From: Chromera velia
Taxonomy: Eukaryota; Sar; Chromeraceae
Length of the DNA stretch: 37,500 bases
Reading direction: 5' to 3'
Assembly: GCA_018398765.1 (NCBI GenBank)
Contig: JAHBMJ010000940.1
Coordinates: 1 to 37,500, forward strand
Made by a program: the position numbers and the translations under genes. Positions 13,427 to 23,003 of this stretch are shown here, in pieces (position 1 is the first letter of the stretch; every line of letters begins with the position of its first letter). The notes below the pieces were generated by a model. That model worked only from the letters and a program-made list of their open reading frames with translations. It was not told the DNA's origin and searched no databases.

Positions 13427-13820
13427 ATGGTACAGGGTCCGGTGAAGAGCAAGAAGAGCGATGCGAAGAGCATGACTCAGCGAAAGAACATGCCGAAAAA
13501 GTCGCAATTCAAGAACCCGAGCGCCCCAAGAGTCAAACCACGAAAGGTCAGTCAAAGGCACCCGACCGCCTAAATTATTTATCTTATTCGCTCTCCTCAT
13601 TCATGCTCCACGAAATCCCTCAGCCTTCCCTCAGTGGATGATTTTGTCTTATACTTCTGACCTGATTGATGCTTTCATTCAGGAGTCCAAGATTGTGAAA
13701 ATCGGGAAGATCGAGACCCAACTGGCGGGAGTGCTCGACACCGCCAACGAACGTCTAGATATCGTGAAGACCAAGGTCCCCAACCAGCAGCAGCAGCAGA
13801 AGAAGAAGGGGAAGAAGTGA
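13427..13820 (+). CDS. small basic protein, UPF0390/DUF2462-like, two exons, 85 aa
   Basis: Exon 1 is 13427-13546 (40 codons) and exon 2 is 13683-13820 (45 codons plus TGA). The intron has donor AAG|GTCAGT and acceptor TTCATTCAG| and is phase 0, so the join is clean. The protein starts MVQGPVKSKK, is very rich in Lys/Arg, has a central PSAPRVKPRK and a helical ESKIVKIGKIETQL ... LDIVKTK segment, and ends in Gln5 and a Lys-rich tail. The MxQG start, Lys-rich N-half, AP-K/R-K block and C-terminal helix match the small UPF0390 (DUF2462, Leydig-cell-tumour 10 kDa homologue) family of about 80-100 residues, whose function is poorly known. The start is chosen on the MxQG motif, because the frame is open further upstream. 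The two-exon model is stronger than the family name. Confidence 0.65.
13547..13682 (+). other. intron of the UPF0390-like gene
   Basis: 136 nt, GTCAGT ... TTCATTCAG, phase 0, with a pyrimidine-rich run before the acceptor. The same donor hexamer is a candidate in the membrane-protein gene further right. Confidence 0.7.
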
Positions 13821-14044
13821 TTCATTCTTCCTTCGTGTCAATCGCTTTGGCCTGTTCCCGTGTACCTTCTGATGACTTCTCTTCCGGGTTTGGACTTCAC
13901 ACTCTCGCAGTCTCTCAGTAGGAAGGGTGCTAGAGAGACTAAAGAGTCCCGATTCTGCAGGGTGATCCTAGACCTCAAACTCACAAAGACACAGAAAGTC
14001 GTGGGCAGCTGTATACGTGCATTCTGGTTCACTGTTGAAATGAA

Positions 14045-14744
14045 TAACCCCTCTGTGTCTGTCTGTTTGTCTGATGTGTTCATGAAGAAGAGGAGGGAAA
14101 GAAATCATATTGTCTGTCTGCTTGTCTGTCCCGTCCGTCCGTCTTTCTTTTTCTCTTTTTTTGTCCACTGGATTCATGAAGACAACTTGAAGGAGAAAAA
14201 AAAGAGAACCGTAGTATACACCGGTCTGCCTGTCTGTCTTTTTGTTATCGCTGAGAGTGCACATCGCAACGAGAGCAGAAACAGGAAAAGAAGACCCCCT
14301 CCCCAAAATGACGGTGCCTGCCTGTCTCTCGTTTGTTGTAAGCTTCTTCTTTAAAGCCGTTTCCCCTCTTCTCACTGAGTCTCTTTCTTAATAGTTAGAG
14401 TAGCGTTTGACTTCAGGTGATCACATGAAAGAAAACTCATCAGGGCAGCAGATGCAATGAAGGGGCCCTGAAGTTTGTCGGCTTTGGCCCGCTTTCGCTG
14501 ATTGTCGATGGTTTCTTTGATTGTCTGTGTCATGTTGTGTTGGTTGTCTACAAGGAAAAGGGGAAGAAAAAAAAGAGAAAACAAAAGTGAAACAGTCTGA
14601 ATGTCTGTCTGTCTGAAAAAAAAAAACGAACGAAAAACAGAAAGAGAAAAAGGAAAGAGACATTAATACTGTCTGTCTGTCCGTCTGTCTGTCTGTTTGT
14701 CTATTCTGTTCATGAAGAAAAGAAGGGAGAAGAAGAAACATATA

Positions 14745-14745
<1 letters not shown>
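14045..14745. repeat. degenerate composite repeat: TGTC runs + TTCATGAAGA + purine block
   Basis: A unit of TGTCTG runs, then (T)TCATGAAGA, then a GA-rich stretch, recurs around 14060-14130, 14160-14240 and 14670-14760. A related TGTC plus A-rich stretch without the core lies at about 14595-14660. ORFs here only translate TGTC/GACA repeats. Confidence 0.6.

Positions 14746-14836
<91 letters not shown>
14745..14836. repeat. compound microsatellite (TGTC)n(TC)n(TG)n
   Basis: Three consecutive simple repeats with no interruption. Predicted peptides over this tract are artefacts. Confidence 0.97.
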
Positions 14837-14899
14837 CGCTTCTCTGCCTCTCTGTGCCTCTTGTTTCTGTGCCTCTCTGTCTCTCTACCTCTATCTCTG

Positions 14900-15538
14900 A
14901 AAACGCTACCTCTTTTTAAATGCAAACAGTCCAACATAGAGTCCAATTTATGAAAAACATGATACATAATGGGTCAGTTTCTAAAAGTTTCCCGCTTGTT
15001 ATTTTTTTGATTTATAATTTATTACATACTCTTTTACCTGACTAATATCTAAACTAGTATACAGTACTTTTCATAATACTTTGATAAACGCGCCCAGTGA
15101 TAATAGGCAGAAGCTAGGCAGTTTATAGGCCAGTTAGAAGGTAAAATTGTATGGGTACTAGTGGGCAGGTTGTGGCGCTATTTAGTATATGCCAGTGTGC
15201 GTCACTCTATAATATGAGTCTATATTCGCAGACAAATACAAAGTAGAGTGTTTTAATAGCGAACTCTAAAGTGAAATTATTAGTCAAGTTAGACGTTCTG
15301 ATATAGAAATGAAACTGTCTCGTACGCTGCCGGTAAACGCTATTAAAAAAGCCCAGAAATAGGCCGATCATCGCCACGCCCATGGCTTATAGCATTCAGT
15401 CGCTATCATAATAATAATAATGATGTAAACCTACAATTTAGGCTACAAATTTAGATCTAGATTTAGATTTGTATAAATGTCAGTCTATATTTAACTAGAA
15501 GTTTAATCTTAGATGGCTGTTACCCTAGTAGCCTAGCT
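14900..15538. other. AT-rich non-coding stretch
   Basis: No ORF, RNA gene or clear element recognised. It holds short TAA runs and TAGATCTAGATTTAGATTT. Confidence 0.5.
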
Positions 15539-15546
15539 ATATTACC

Positions 15547-16124
15547 TATAGTGACCAGATTTGATTCAAAAAGTTTAATTTAATTTGAAGTAGGGCTTAA
15601 CCTCAAATCAAATCTTAGGCCTCAGAAACTTTACTATGTTACTTTAGCATGATATTAGGGCCCATCAAATCCTATCAAATCTACTTCAAATCTAACCCTT
15701 TAACCTCAAATCTTCGAGGTGAATCCGTCATCCAGTCTCTCAAATGAGTCTTCACACTTTTTTGTGCGTCAAAAAAAAAAAAAGATCACAAAAAATTTTT
15801 TTTATCGGTTTTACATATCACTCTTTACGATGACTTTAACATAAAAACTTATGTAAGCTCTCAGCTTTGACAATAGTTCATTAATTTTGAGAGTTTTAAT
15901 TTAGTTTTTAGTCTAGTTTTTAGTGATTTTCTTGTCTCTAGGGCTTTCTAGGATTTGCTAATGGTGTCGACTGTGTCATGTCGTCTTCTGTGCTGTCGAG
16001 AGTGACGGTCTCAGTAACCTCTAGACTTCAACCTCAAATCTACCTCAAATTTGGTCAGATTTGAGCCTAAAGCTCAAATCAAATCAAATTAAATCAAATC
16101 CTATCAAATCAAATCTAGTCACTA
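15547..16124. mobile_element. hAT-like MITE (578 bp), same family as 3825-11307
   Basis: It is flanked by a perfect 8-bp duplication ATATTACC (15539-15546 and 16125-16132). The left end, after an extra TA, is TAGTGACCAGATTTGATT (15549-15566). The reverse complement of the right end is TAGTGACTAGATTTGATT, a match of 17 of 18. Subterminal arrays of TTTGA/CCTCAAATC occur at both ends and around 15660-15720. Terminus and arrays match the element at 3825. There is no ORF, so it must be mobilised by a transposase elsewhere. Confidence 0.85.
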
Positions 16125-16171
16125 ATATTACCATCATGACACCTAGCATGACACCATATATCGGCTGCTAT

Positions 16172-16177
16172 CTAGGG

Positions 16178-16208
<31 letters not shown>

Positions 16209-16596
16209 TATGCTCTCCACTAGCAGAGCAATTTTTTTTTTTTTTTTGCTTTTCGATGATGACCTCCATCAAGACATCACAAATATATGTAACACCTTGC
16301 AACACAAAAACAACAGTTGCATAACAGTGTAACAACATTCATTTATCATTATAACAAAGAAACAATAGTGTTTGGCGACAGATAGACATAGCGGGAAGGC
16401 CCTAGGGCGGAACATATCAATCAATCAATCAATCAATAGTATAACAATACTTAAACAACACTTGTTGATTCGTCCAACACATCAACAACACTTAAACTAA
16501 CTTAAACAACATGTTTTTGAATCTGACATCAGAAAAAAACAAACAACAAAAAAGTGAAAATGACCAATTTTTTTTTTTTTTGAAAATTACCCCTAG
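16172..16596. mobile_element. MITE (425 bp) with 8-bp target duplication, different terminus
   Basis: The inverted ends are CTAGGGGTAATTT (16172-16184) and its reverse complement at 16584-16596. A perfect 8-bp duplication GCTGCTAT flanks it (16164-16171 and 16597-16604). The ends continue into long A and T runs that can pair with each other. A short hairpin (TGCTCT ... AGAGCA) sits near 16210-16232, and an ATCA repeat lies near 16415. No coding capacity. The 8-bp duplication suggests hAT-like, but the terminus differs from the TAGTG family. Confidence 0.82.
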
Positions 16597-16604
16597 GCTG
16601 CTAT

Positions 16605-17227
16605 ATATGTCATATGATACGCACTGCACTGCATGCAGCCTGAGTGCATGCACTGCATCTAGCACTGCATGGGTGGGGCGTTTAAGAGCTGGCTTAAGAG
16701 TCACCTTGCAAGGCGCCTTGATTTGACTCTACGTACAGTTTCTAAGCCTCCCCGCATCACTCTTCTTTCGATACTCTTGCGGAACAACAACACAGTACGA
16801 GGTGACGAGGATGCACAAAGCCCAACATTGCGAACAAGTCACTGCATGGACGTCGCACCATGCATTCAGAGAGGAAGTAGGACAGACAAGAGAGAAAGAA
16901 GAAAAAGACAGGGTAAACACGGCTTCGAAGATCGATGCAAGTCGTGAGATTCTGCTGCTGCGAGCAAGGTTGCAGCAGGAGAAAGTAGAATCAACTGCAT
17001 GCGGGAACGATTGAAATCCAGAAAGAAGAGGGGGCAACGAAAGAAACGGGAAGACCGCTTTTGAGAAGAAAATTGGCAACAAACAGAGAGAAAAAGATAG
17101 CAGGAGAAAGAGAAGAAGGAAGAAAGCAAAGAAGAAAAGGGAGAAGAAAGCAACAAAGAAGACACAAGGAAAGAAAAATAAACGGAGAAAAGCTAGGACG
17201 AGGGAGGGAAGGAGGCCGCTAGCTGCT
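16605..17227. other. unassigned stretch with short ORFs
   Basis: The + strand has ATG-initiated ORFs at 16669-16947 and 16802-17014 in different frames, neither matching a family I know. 17020-17220 is purine-rich (GAA/AAG), so its long - strand ORF is a low-complexity shadow. Confidence 0.3.
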
Positions 17228-18195
17228 TCTCGTTTTAGTCTGCACGCAAGCCCTCGACCTCCGGCCTCACACGTTCTGAGTAGGAAGAGGCAGACGTGTG
17301 GCATCGCCAATCTGTCCGCTTAAAAATACACAAATCAAATGACAGCCCTGTCACTGTCAGTCTGTCGTTTTACTCTGCGCGCAAGCCCTCGGCCGCCTAA
17401 CACGTTCTGAGAGGGAAGAGGTCAGACGTATGGCATTGCCAGTCGGTCTGCTTAAAACCACACACATGAAATGCCGGCGTCGCTTTGCCAGACTTTCCAC
17501 TTAAAACCGCATACATCAAACGACAGGCCTGTCATTGCCAGTCTGTCGACTTAAAACACCATTCAAAGCCAACATGACAGACAAGATGAAACCAAGAAGC
17601 TGCATAGTTCAACAAGCACGTACACGAACGTACACGAGAAGAGAAGTCACAAAACAGAGAAACTTTAAATCGAAAGCACGACAGTACAAGAAAGACGAGG
17701 CAAGCAGAAGACAGGAGCGGACACAACCAGAAGAGACAGGGACGGAGAGAGAGAGAGAGAGCGGAGTGCAGTGGAATCATCACGCGCACGCAGAGGATCC
17801 CCGACGGTGAAGTGGACGTTCGACGCCGTCGCCTGGTCTCACCCTGCGTGTAAGCCTCTATTACACTTGCGCTGTCCTTCGCTCTCTCTCACACACCCCA
17901 CACATGAACGCACGCACGCACGCACTACTGCTAGAGAGTACTGGAGGGAAGGAAAGATGACCTATCTTTCCCCTTGCAAGACTCCTTCGATCGATCTCCT
18001 TTGCCCTCTTCCCACCCAAAATCCTTTGGCGAACAGGACAGGGAAGGGAAGAAAGGGACAAAAGAAAGAAAGAAACAAAGAAAGAAAGAAACAAAGAAAG
18101 AAAGAAAAGAAAGAAAGAAAGAAAGAAAGAAAGAAAAGAAAGAAAGAAATAAAGAAAGGAAAAAAAGAAAGAAAGAAAGAAAGAAAAGAAAGAAC
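17228..18195. repeat. tandem segmental duplication, copy 1
   Basis: The core unit begins at 17367 (GTTTTACTCTGCGCGCAAGC) and runs to the GAAA tract. A third, partial copy of its beginning lies at 17228-17362. Over the first 205 bases it differs from copy 2 at about 7 positions by eye. Inside, a unit of about 52 bp containing CATTGCCAGTCTGTCSRCTT and AAAAC recurs three to four times (17299, 17434, 17484, 17535). No gene is recognised; the basic ORF at 17535 is conserved in copy 2 but is low complexity. Confidence 0.8.
18056..18195. repeat. (GAAA)n tract
   Basis: GAAA repeats with scattered interruptions. All ORFs over it are repeat translations. Confidence 0.95.
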
Positions 18196-18790
18196 TTCCG
18201 CTTGCCTGCTTTTCTCTATGTTTGTCTTTCTCTCTTGATTGATCGCCCTCGATGGCCCTCCGTTCCTTCCTCTACCCACCCCTTTCTCCCTCTCTTTTTT
18301 TTTTCTGTCATGATTGCTTGTCGATTTGATCGGTCACTGATAGCAGCGTGCTTGCTTTCCTTCGTCGTGTGTGCTCTTCAAAGTCACTCACGCCGTCAGG
18401 TACCCAGGGTGGACCTACGAGGAGGGACATACTACGGAGGGTGGAGGGAGGGAAGCGCTACATACCCCACAGTGGATTGAGAGAGGGAGGGTAAACGGAG
18501 CGGGAGAATTCAGGAGAGCGGGGGGGGTGTCAACGAATTCGAAAGAAATTTGCGACGATGAACAAGCGTTATTTCATGAGAAGGATCAGAGGACGCAAAG
18601 AAAGGAAACGAAGAGGAAAGAAACGAAGCGAAGACAAGAAAACGAATCCAAATGGTCACAAAAAGAACAAACGAGCAAATGCAAAGAGCCCAAAAATTGA
18701 CTTCAACCAAGACAAGAAGACAGAACAGAAAAGAACGAAACAAAGAGAAAAGCAAGAAGGAAAGAGAACAAAACACATTCTCTGTTTCTC
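18196..18790. other. spacer between duplication copies
   Basis: Nothing recognised. 18550-18780 is A/G-rich and gives Lys/Arg-rich ORFs on + and Phe/Leu-rich ORFs on -, typical of biased composition. Confidence 0.4.
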
Positions 18791-19188
18791 GTTTTATTCT
18801 GCGCGCAAGCCCTCGGCCACCTAACACGTTCTGAGAGGGAAGAGGTCAGACGTATGACATTGCCAGTCGGTCTGCTTAAAACCACACACATGAAATGACG
18901 GCGTCGCTTTGCCAGACTTTCCACTTAAAACGACATACATCAAACGACAGGCCTGTCATTGCCAGTCTGTCGACTTAAAACACCATTCAATGCCACCCCC
19001 CAGACAGCCGAGGCATAACATGACGAAAAGATGAAACCAAGAGGCTGCATAGTTCAACAAGCACGTACACGAACGCACACGAGAAGAGAAGTCACAAAAC
19101 ACAGAAACTTCAAATCGAAAGCACGACAGTGCAAGAAAGACGAGGCAAGCAGAAGACAGGTGGGGACACAACCAGAAGAGACAGGGAC

Positions 19189-19219
<31 letters not shown>

Positions 19220-19686
19220 CAGAGAGAGAGAGCGGAGTGCAGTGGATTCATCAAGCGCACGCAGAGGATCCCCGACGGTTAAGTTGACGTTCGACATCGT
19301 CGCCTGGTCTCACCCTGCGTGTAAGCCTCTATTACACTTATGCTGTCCTTCGCTCTCACTCACACACCCCACACATGAACGCACGCACGCAGGCACTCAC
19401 GTTCACACAGTCTCTGCTCAAAGCTGGTGCCACTCCTTACGCACTACTGCTAGAGAGTACGTACTGGAGGGACGGAAGGATGATCTATCTTTCCCCTTGC
19501 AAGACTCCTTCGATCGATCTTCTTTGCCCTCTTCCCACCCAAAATCCTTTGGCGAACAGGACAGGGGAGGGAAGAAAGAGAGAAACAAACAAAGAAACAA
19601 ACAAACGAACAAAGAAAGAAAGAAAGAAAGAAAGAAAGAAAAAGAAAGAAAAGAAAGAAAAGAAAGAAAAGAAAGAAAAGAAAGAA

Positions 19687-19717
<31 letters not shown>
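18791..19717. repeat. tandem segmental duplication, copy 2, ending in (GAAA)n
   Basis: Second copy of the segment starting at 17367 (offset 1424 at the start, 1523 near the end). The extra length comes from a longer GA run (19191-19230) and about 50 extra bases after the ACGC repeat (19390-19440). It ends in a GAAA tract (about 19571-19717), as copy 1 does. Confidence 0.82.
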
Positions 19718-19994
19718 GGGAAGTGGGAGCGGCCCTTTGCGGACTGGAGAGTGAGTAAGTGATGGAATCGCAAAAACGTAGCAGGCAATTTCTGAATTTA
19801 CCTTTCTGTCCGATTTTCGCTCTTCCAGCTTTTTCCGTTTCCTTTTGCGTTGCATAAAAGTGCATTCCTTCCTGACAGATCATTTGGTTTTACTTGACTG
19901 AAGAGAAGAAGGAACGGCAGAGAGAGTCAGTCACAGACGGCGCTAACACCCCTCCCCCCCTCCCTAGCGGCTGCCTGCCGCCCTGCAGTCAACG

Positions 19995-21803
19995 TTATTG
20001 GTTGGAAGAGGAAGTTGAGGAGATTCGTATGGAAATGGATGACGAGGGAGCCGTCAAGCTTGGAGCTGTAGTTGCTTGTGCGATGCTGCTGTTTTCTTCG
20101 TCTTCTTCTTCTTCAGGTTCCTCATCAACAACCTGGGCGTACTGTCGGAAGAAGGGCAGAGCCTCGAGGCGCAACGCGTGGAGTGTCCCGGGATCTTCCG
20201 TTGCCATCTTGTCGCAGGCTGTCTGGATATCTGAACGATCAATAGATCGATAGAAGAAAGCAGCAGAGCAAGAGGGGGTCCAGAAATAAAGTGAAACAAC
20301 AGAGTGGGGATGCATGGGTGGCCGGGCTTTTCTGCCTGCATGTGAACGTATCCTTGAGCATCGCGCAGACACAAAAAGGAGGGGCAACACAGCAGAACAA
20401 ATACACAAGGGTTTGGGAGGGGAGGGCGGGGAGAAATTAGATGTGCAAGAACACACACACACACACACACACACACAGAAGACCCAAATACAGACGCAAT
20501 GCTGATCAACACATCGGAGCCTCTGTGCAAAATCACACGTGCATCTGTAGGTAGGGTGGTGTCTTCGTGAAAACACTGAAGAGCGTCTGTGAACCAAAGT
20601 GAAAAAACAGAGAGGGGAAGGGAGACCCTTGCAGCTAGCTATAGCTTACCTTCAAGAGAGTGCGCGTACTTGCACGCTGCCCTGTCCAAGCATGGCCTAT
20701 TCTGCAAGCCAGAGGGGAAAAGATCGCAGAGGGCGGGAACAGTCAGACTGAAGAACCCCACTTTCTGTTGAACAGGAGCGCACTCTGTCATTCACTGACT
20801 GTTCCATTGACTCCCTCATTCATTCAGTGTCACGAGGCAGCTTGATGGGATGGGGCGGCGAGGGTTGACGCAGCATGTGCCCAGTGGCAAGAGACCGATT
20901 TCTGGCCGACTGAAGGCAATCTGCTCACTCGATCCAGCCAGCTCTTTCTACCTTTCCTCACCTCCAAAGCCAAAGGAATGGCATCCTTCCTGTTGTGTGG
21001 ATATGTCACTATGGCAACCTCACTGTTCTGACGGAGGAAGAGACACACACAGACTTCTCATGTTGTTATGAGTGATACTGTACCTGACTGATCTTCAAAA
21101 TAAAACCTCGCAGAGAAGAAAAGAGACACGCGAGAGAAGGGGAGAACACAGAAGAATAAGAATAGACAGGAGACTTATGCACTCACATTCAGGAGAAGAG
21201 GACACCACTCAGTGGACCGCACGTCAGGTCGCTCCTTTTCCTCCTCCTTTTCTGTCTGTCCCTCCCTTTCATTGGCCTTCTGTTCGGTACTGGCGTGCGC
21301 CGATTGACAAGCACTTCCCTGGTTGCCTGCGGACAGAAAAATCAAGGCAAGTGAGTGTTTCCAAGCACAAAAGGGGAGGCCGACAGTGACGGTGGGCACG
21401 ATTGTTCCCCTCCTGCCCATTCTCACGAGTTGTAATTCTTGAATTTGACTTGGCCTGTTCAGACAGGCAGCCGACACAGTTGGTCTCAGCTATGGTAGTT
21501 GGGAAGGCTCAATCGCCGCAAAACTTTTTGAACTGGAGATTTCACTTTGTCTGCGAATAGACCTTCCCAAAAGGAAGGAGCGCAACAAGAGCTGATCATC
21601 TGCCGACGAAACTTTACACAAGAGGCAAGGAGGCTCGGGAAAATGACAAAGAACAAGAAGGACAGAAGCTCCTCTCACGCTGTTGACTTGGCTTGTCTTG
21701 ACTTACATCGGCCTTGAAGGAAACGGCAGACAGGCTCCTCCACCCTCTCCCGATCAGGGGAGGAAGCTTCAAGGGAATTTTGGGAAAGTCTGTTCGCGCT
21801 CAT
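19995..21803 (-). CDS. protein with two CCCH zinc fingers, four exons, 174 aa
   Basis: Exons on the - strand: 21803-21707 (ATG, 97 nt), 21326-21187 (140), 20701-20650 (52), 20230-19995 (236, TAA). All junctions are GT-AG with good consensus (GTAAGT, GTGAGT, GTAAGC donors) and phases agree. Finger 1 spans the first junction: CRFLQGRCNQGSACQSAH (CX6CX5CX3H, residues 26-43). Its second Cys codon is split T|GC by the intron. Finger 2 spans the exon 2-3 junction: CPLLLNNRPCLDRAACKYAH (CX8CX5CX3H, residues 74-93), the tristetraprolin-type spacing. A Glu-rich linker separates them. The C-terminus has ALPFFRQYAQVV, an acidic run and a Ser/Thr-rich tail. CCCH fingers usually bind RNA, so a role in mRNA processing or stability is inferred. 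A possible extra 66-nt exon lies at 20962-21027. Confidence 0.8.
20451..20476. repeat. (CA)n microsatellite in intron 3 of the CCCH gene
   Basis: Uninterrupted CA run within intron 3 (20231-20649). Confidence 0.95.
20962..21027 (-). other. candidate 66-nt cassette exon in the CCCH gene
   Basis: Inside intron 2, an acceptor (CTTCCTCCGTCAG|AAC) and a donor (GAG|GTGAGG) enclose 22 codons without a stop, phase 0 at both sides. Inclusion would place 22 residues between the first and second Cys of finger 2 and destroy its spacing. It may be a regulated exon or a chance pair of splice sites. Confidence 0.35.
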
Positions 21804-22241
21804 AACGGTACTCGATGAAGCCAGATCCAGGGAGACCAAAGCACAGACTCGCTAAATACGTCACTGCGAAACGAGACGGGAGGAAAGACGATAGTTCGTT
21901 CTCATCGAACAAAGTTGATGGTGCACGTGCAGTCGCTCATAGACGCTCTTTCCAGCACGTTAAACTGCTAGCAGCTATGAATAGTCTCTTGTTGGTCAAT
22001 TTCTGTCCGAAGTGAGCCTTGGACCCTCTTCAGGTGATCTGCAGCACGGGAGACTGTACAGTGCGATTAATTCTGATGCAAGCAACATTGCGAACGGCCC
22101 CGGAAAGCAAGTTGACGCACGCGTTTGACGCACGCACTTAAAATGCAGAGAGCCCACAAAAAAGGCCCCGGAAAGATCTGCTCTAAATTGGCTCAGAAAA
22201 GCGCGTCAAAACCCTTCATGGCCCCGGAATTTAAGGCCGCC
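21804..22241. other. upstream region of the CCCH gene
   Basis: Probable 5' UTR and promoter for the leftward gene. No coding region seen. GGCCCCGGAA occurs three times (about 22096, 22161 and 22219), and GACGCACGC is repeated near 22112-22137. Confidence 0.35.
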
Positions 22242-22340
22242 GGGGGGCACTAATACTAAACAATTCCCGAAAGTGCCCCCCGCTTCGATCGCTTTCCAGG
22301 GAAGAAAATCTGACGCACGCTAACGCACGCGAAGCGTGCG
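22242..22340. repeat. two perfect hairpins next to the gypsy insertion
   Basis: GGGGGGCACT (22242-22251) pairs with AGTGCCCCCC (22272-22281). CGCACGC (22324-22330) pairs with GCGTGCG (22334-22340) across a GAA loop. I see no target duplication that would make either a MITE. Confidence 0.6.
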
Positions 22341-22539
22341 CATGACTCGGAAAATGAATTTTTGGGGTACGATGTTGTGGGTTTGAACCCCTGCAAGGCT
22401 GCACCCTCATTTTTTTATTAAAATTTAGGGGGAAATCATGCATACATACATCGTCACGTGGTCCATGGCTAACTGCTTTAATTTAAGTGCTCTGCAGAAC
22501 TTTGATCGCTTTCCGGCCCTCCACAGTTGCTTTCCGAGG

Positions 22540-22797
22540 TGTTCTAGTTTAAGCTCTCTAGAACTTAGAAATCAACTCACACACATAAAATCTACATACA
22601 GAGAATCTGTCAGACACACAAGAGCCTTCTCTATCGATCAGGAAAGACTCGGTCCTTCTAACAGGCTCAATCAATCTATATTGCAAAGGCTGAGATAGAG
22701 ACGTGCATGCCTTTGTATCACAGTGTGTATTTAATGCTATTAATTCTCTGTATTACTCTAAGGACCAAATTAAGCCTAGGTTTAAAGGTCCGTAACA
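22540..22797 (-). repeat. gypsy 3' LTR
   Basis: 258 bp; TGTTAC ... TAGAACA on the coding strand, canonical TG/CA ends. Confidence 0.95.
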
Positions 22798-23003
22798 ACC
22801 ACACCCCGCATAAGATTGTGCGTCCCGCACAATTTATTGCTTCACTTCTCTCAATGACTCTGGTCTGCACCGGCGCTCCCAGCAGCCAAAAAAACCAAGC
22901 AACGAGCTGCAGATCACTGCCGACATGCGTGAAAAGATCGGGCGGGAAGGGCGTGGAAAAAAAAAAAGAAAACGTTCGAATACATGAACGAAGGATCGGA
23001 CAG

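Noticed and set aside
16729-17310. 193-codon - strand ORF with many Phe/Leu, resembling a membrane protein
   Set aside because: It is the complement of a purine-rich GAA/AAG tract. Hydrophobicity comes from composition bias.
17535-19282. Basic ORFs conserved between the two duplicated segments
   Set aside because: Conservation follows from the recent duplication. The ORFs end in GA microsatellites and match no family.
22360-22412. tRNA gene or tRNA-derived SINE (GGTTCAAACCC on the - strand resembles a B box)
   Set aside because: The T stem pairs at only two positions, and no A box, anticodon arm or acceptor stem can be built.
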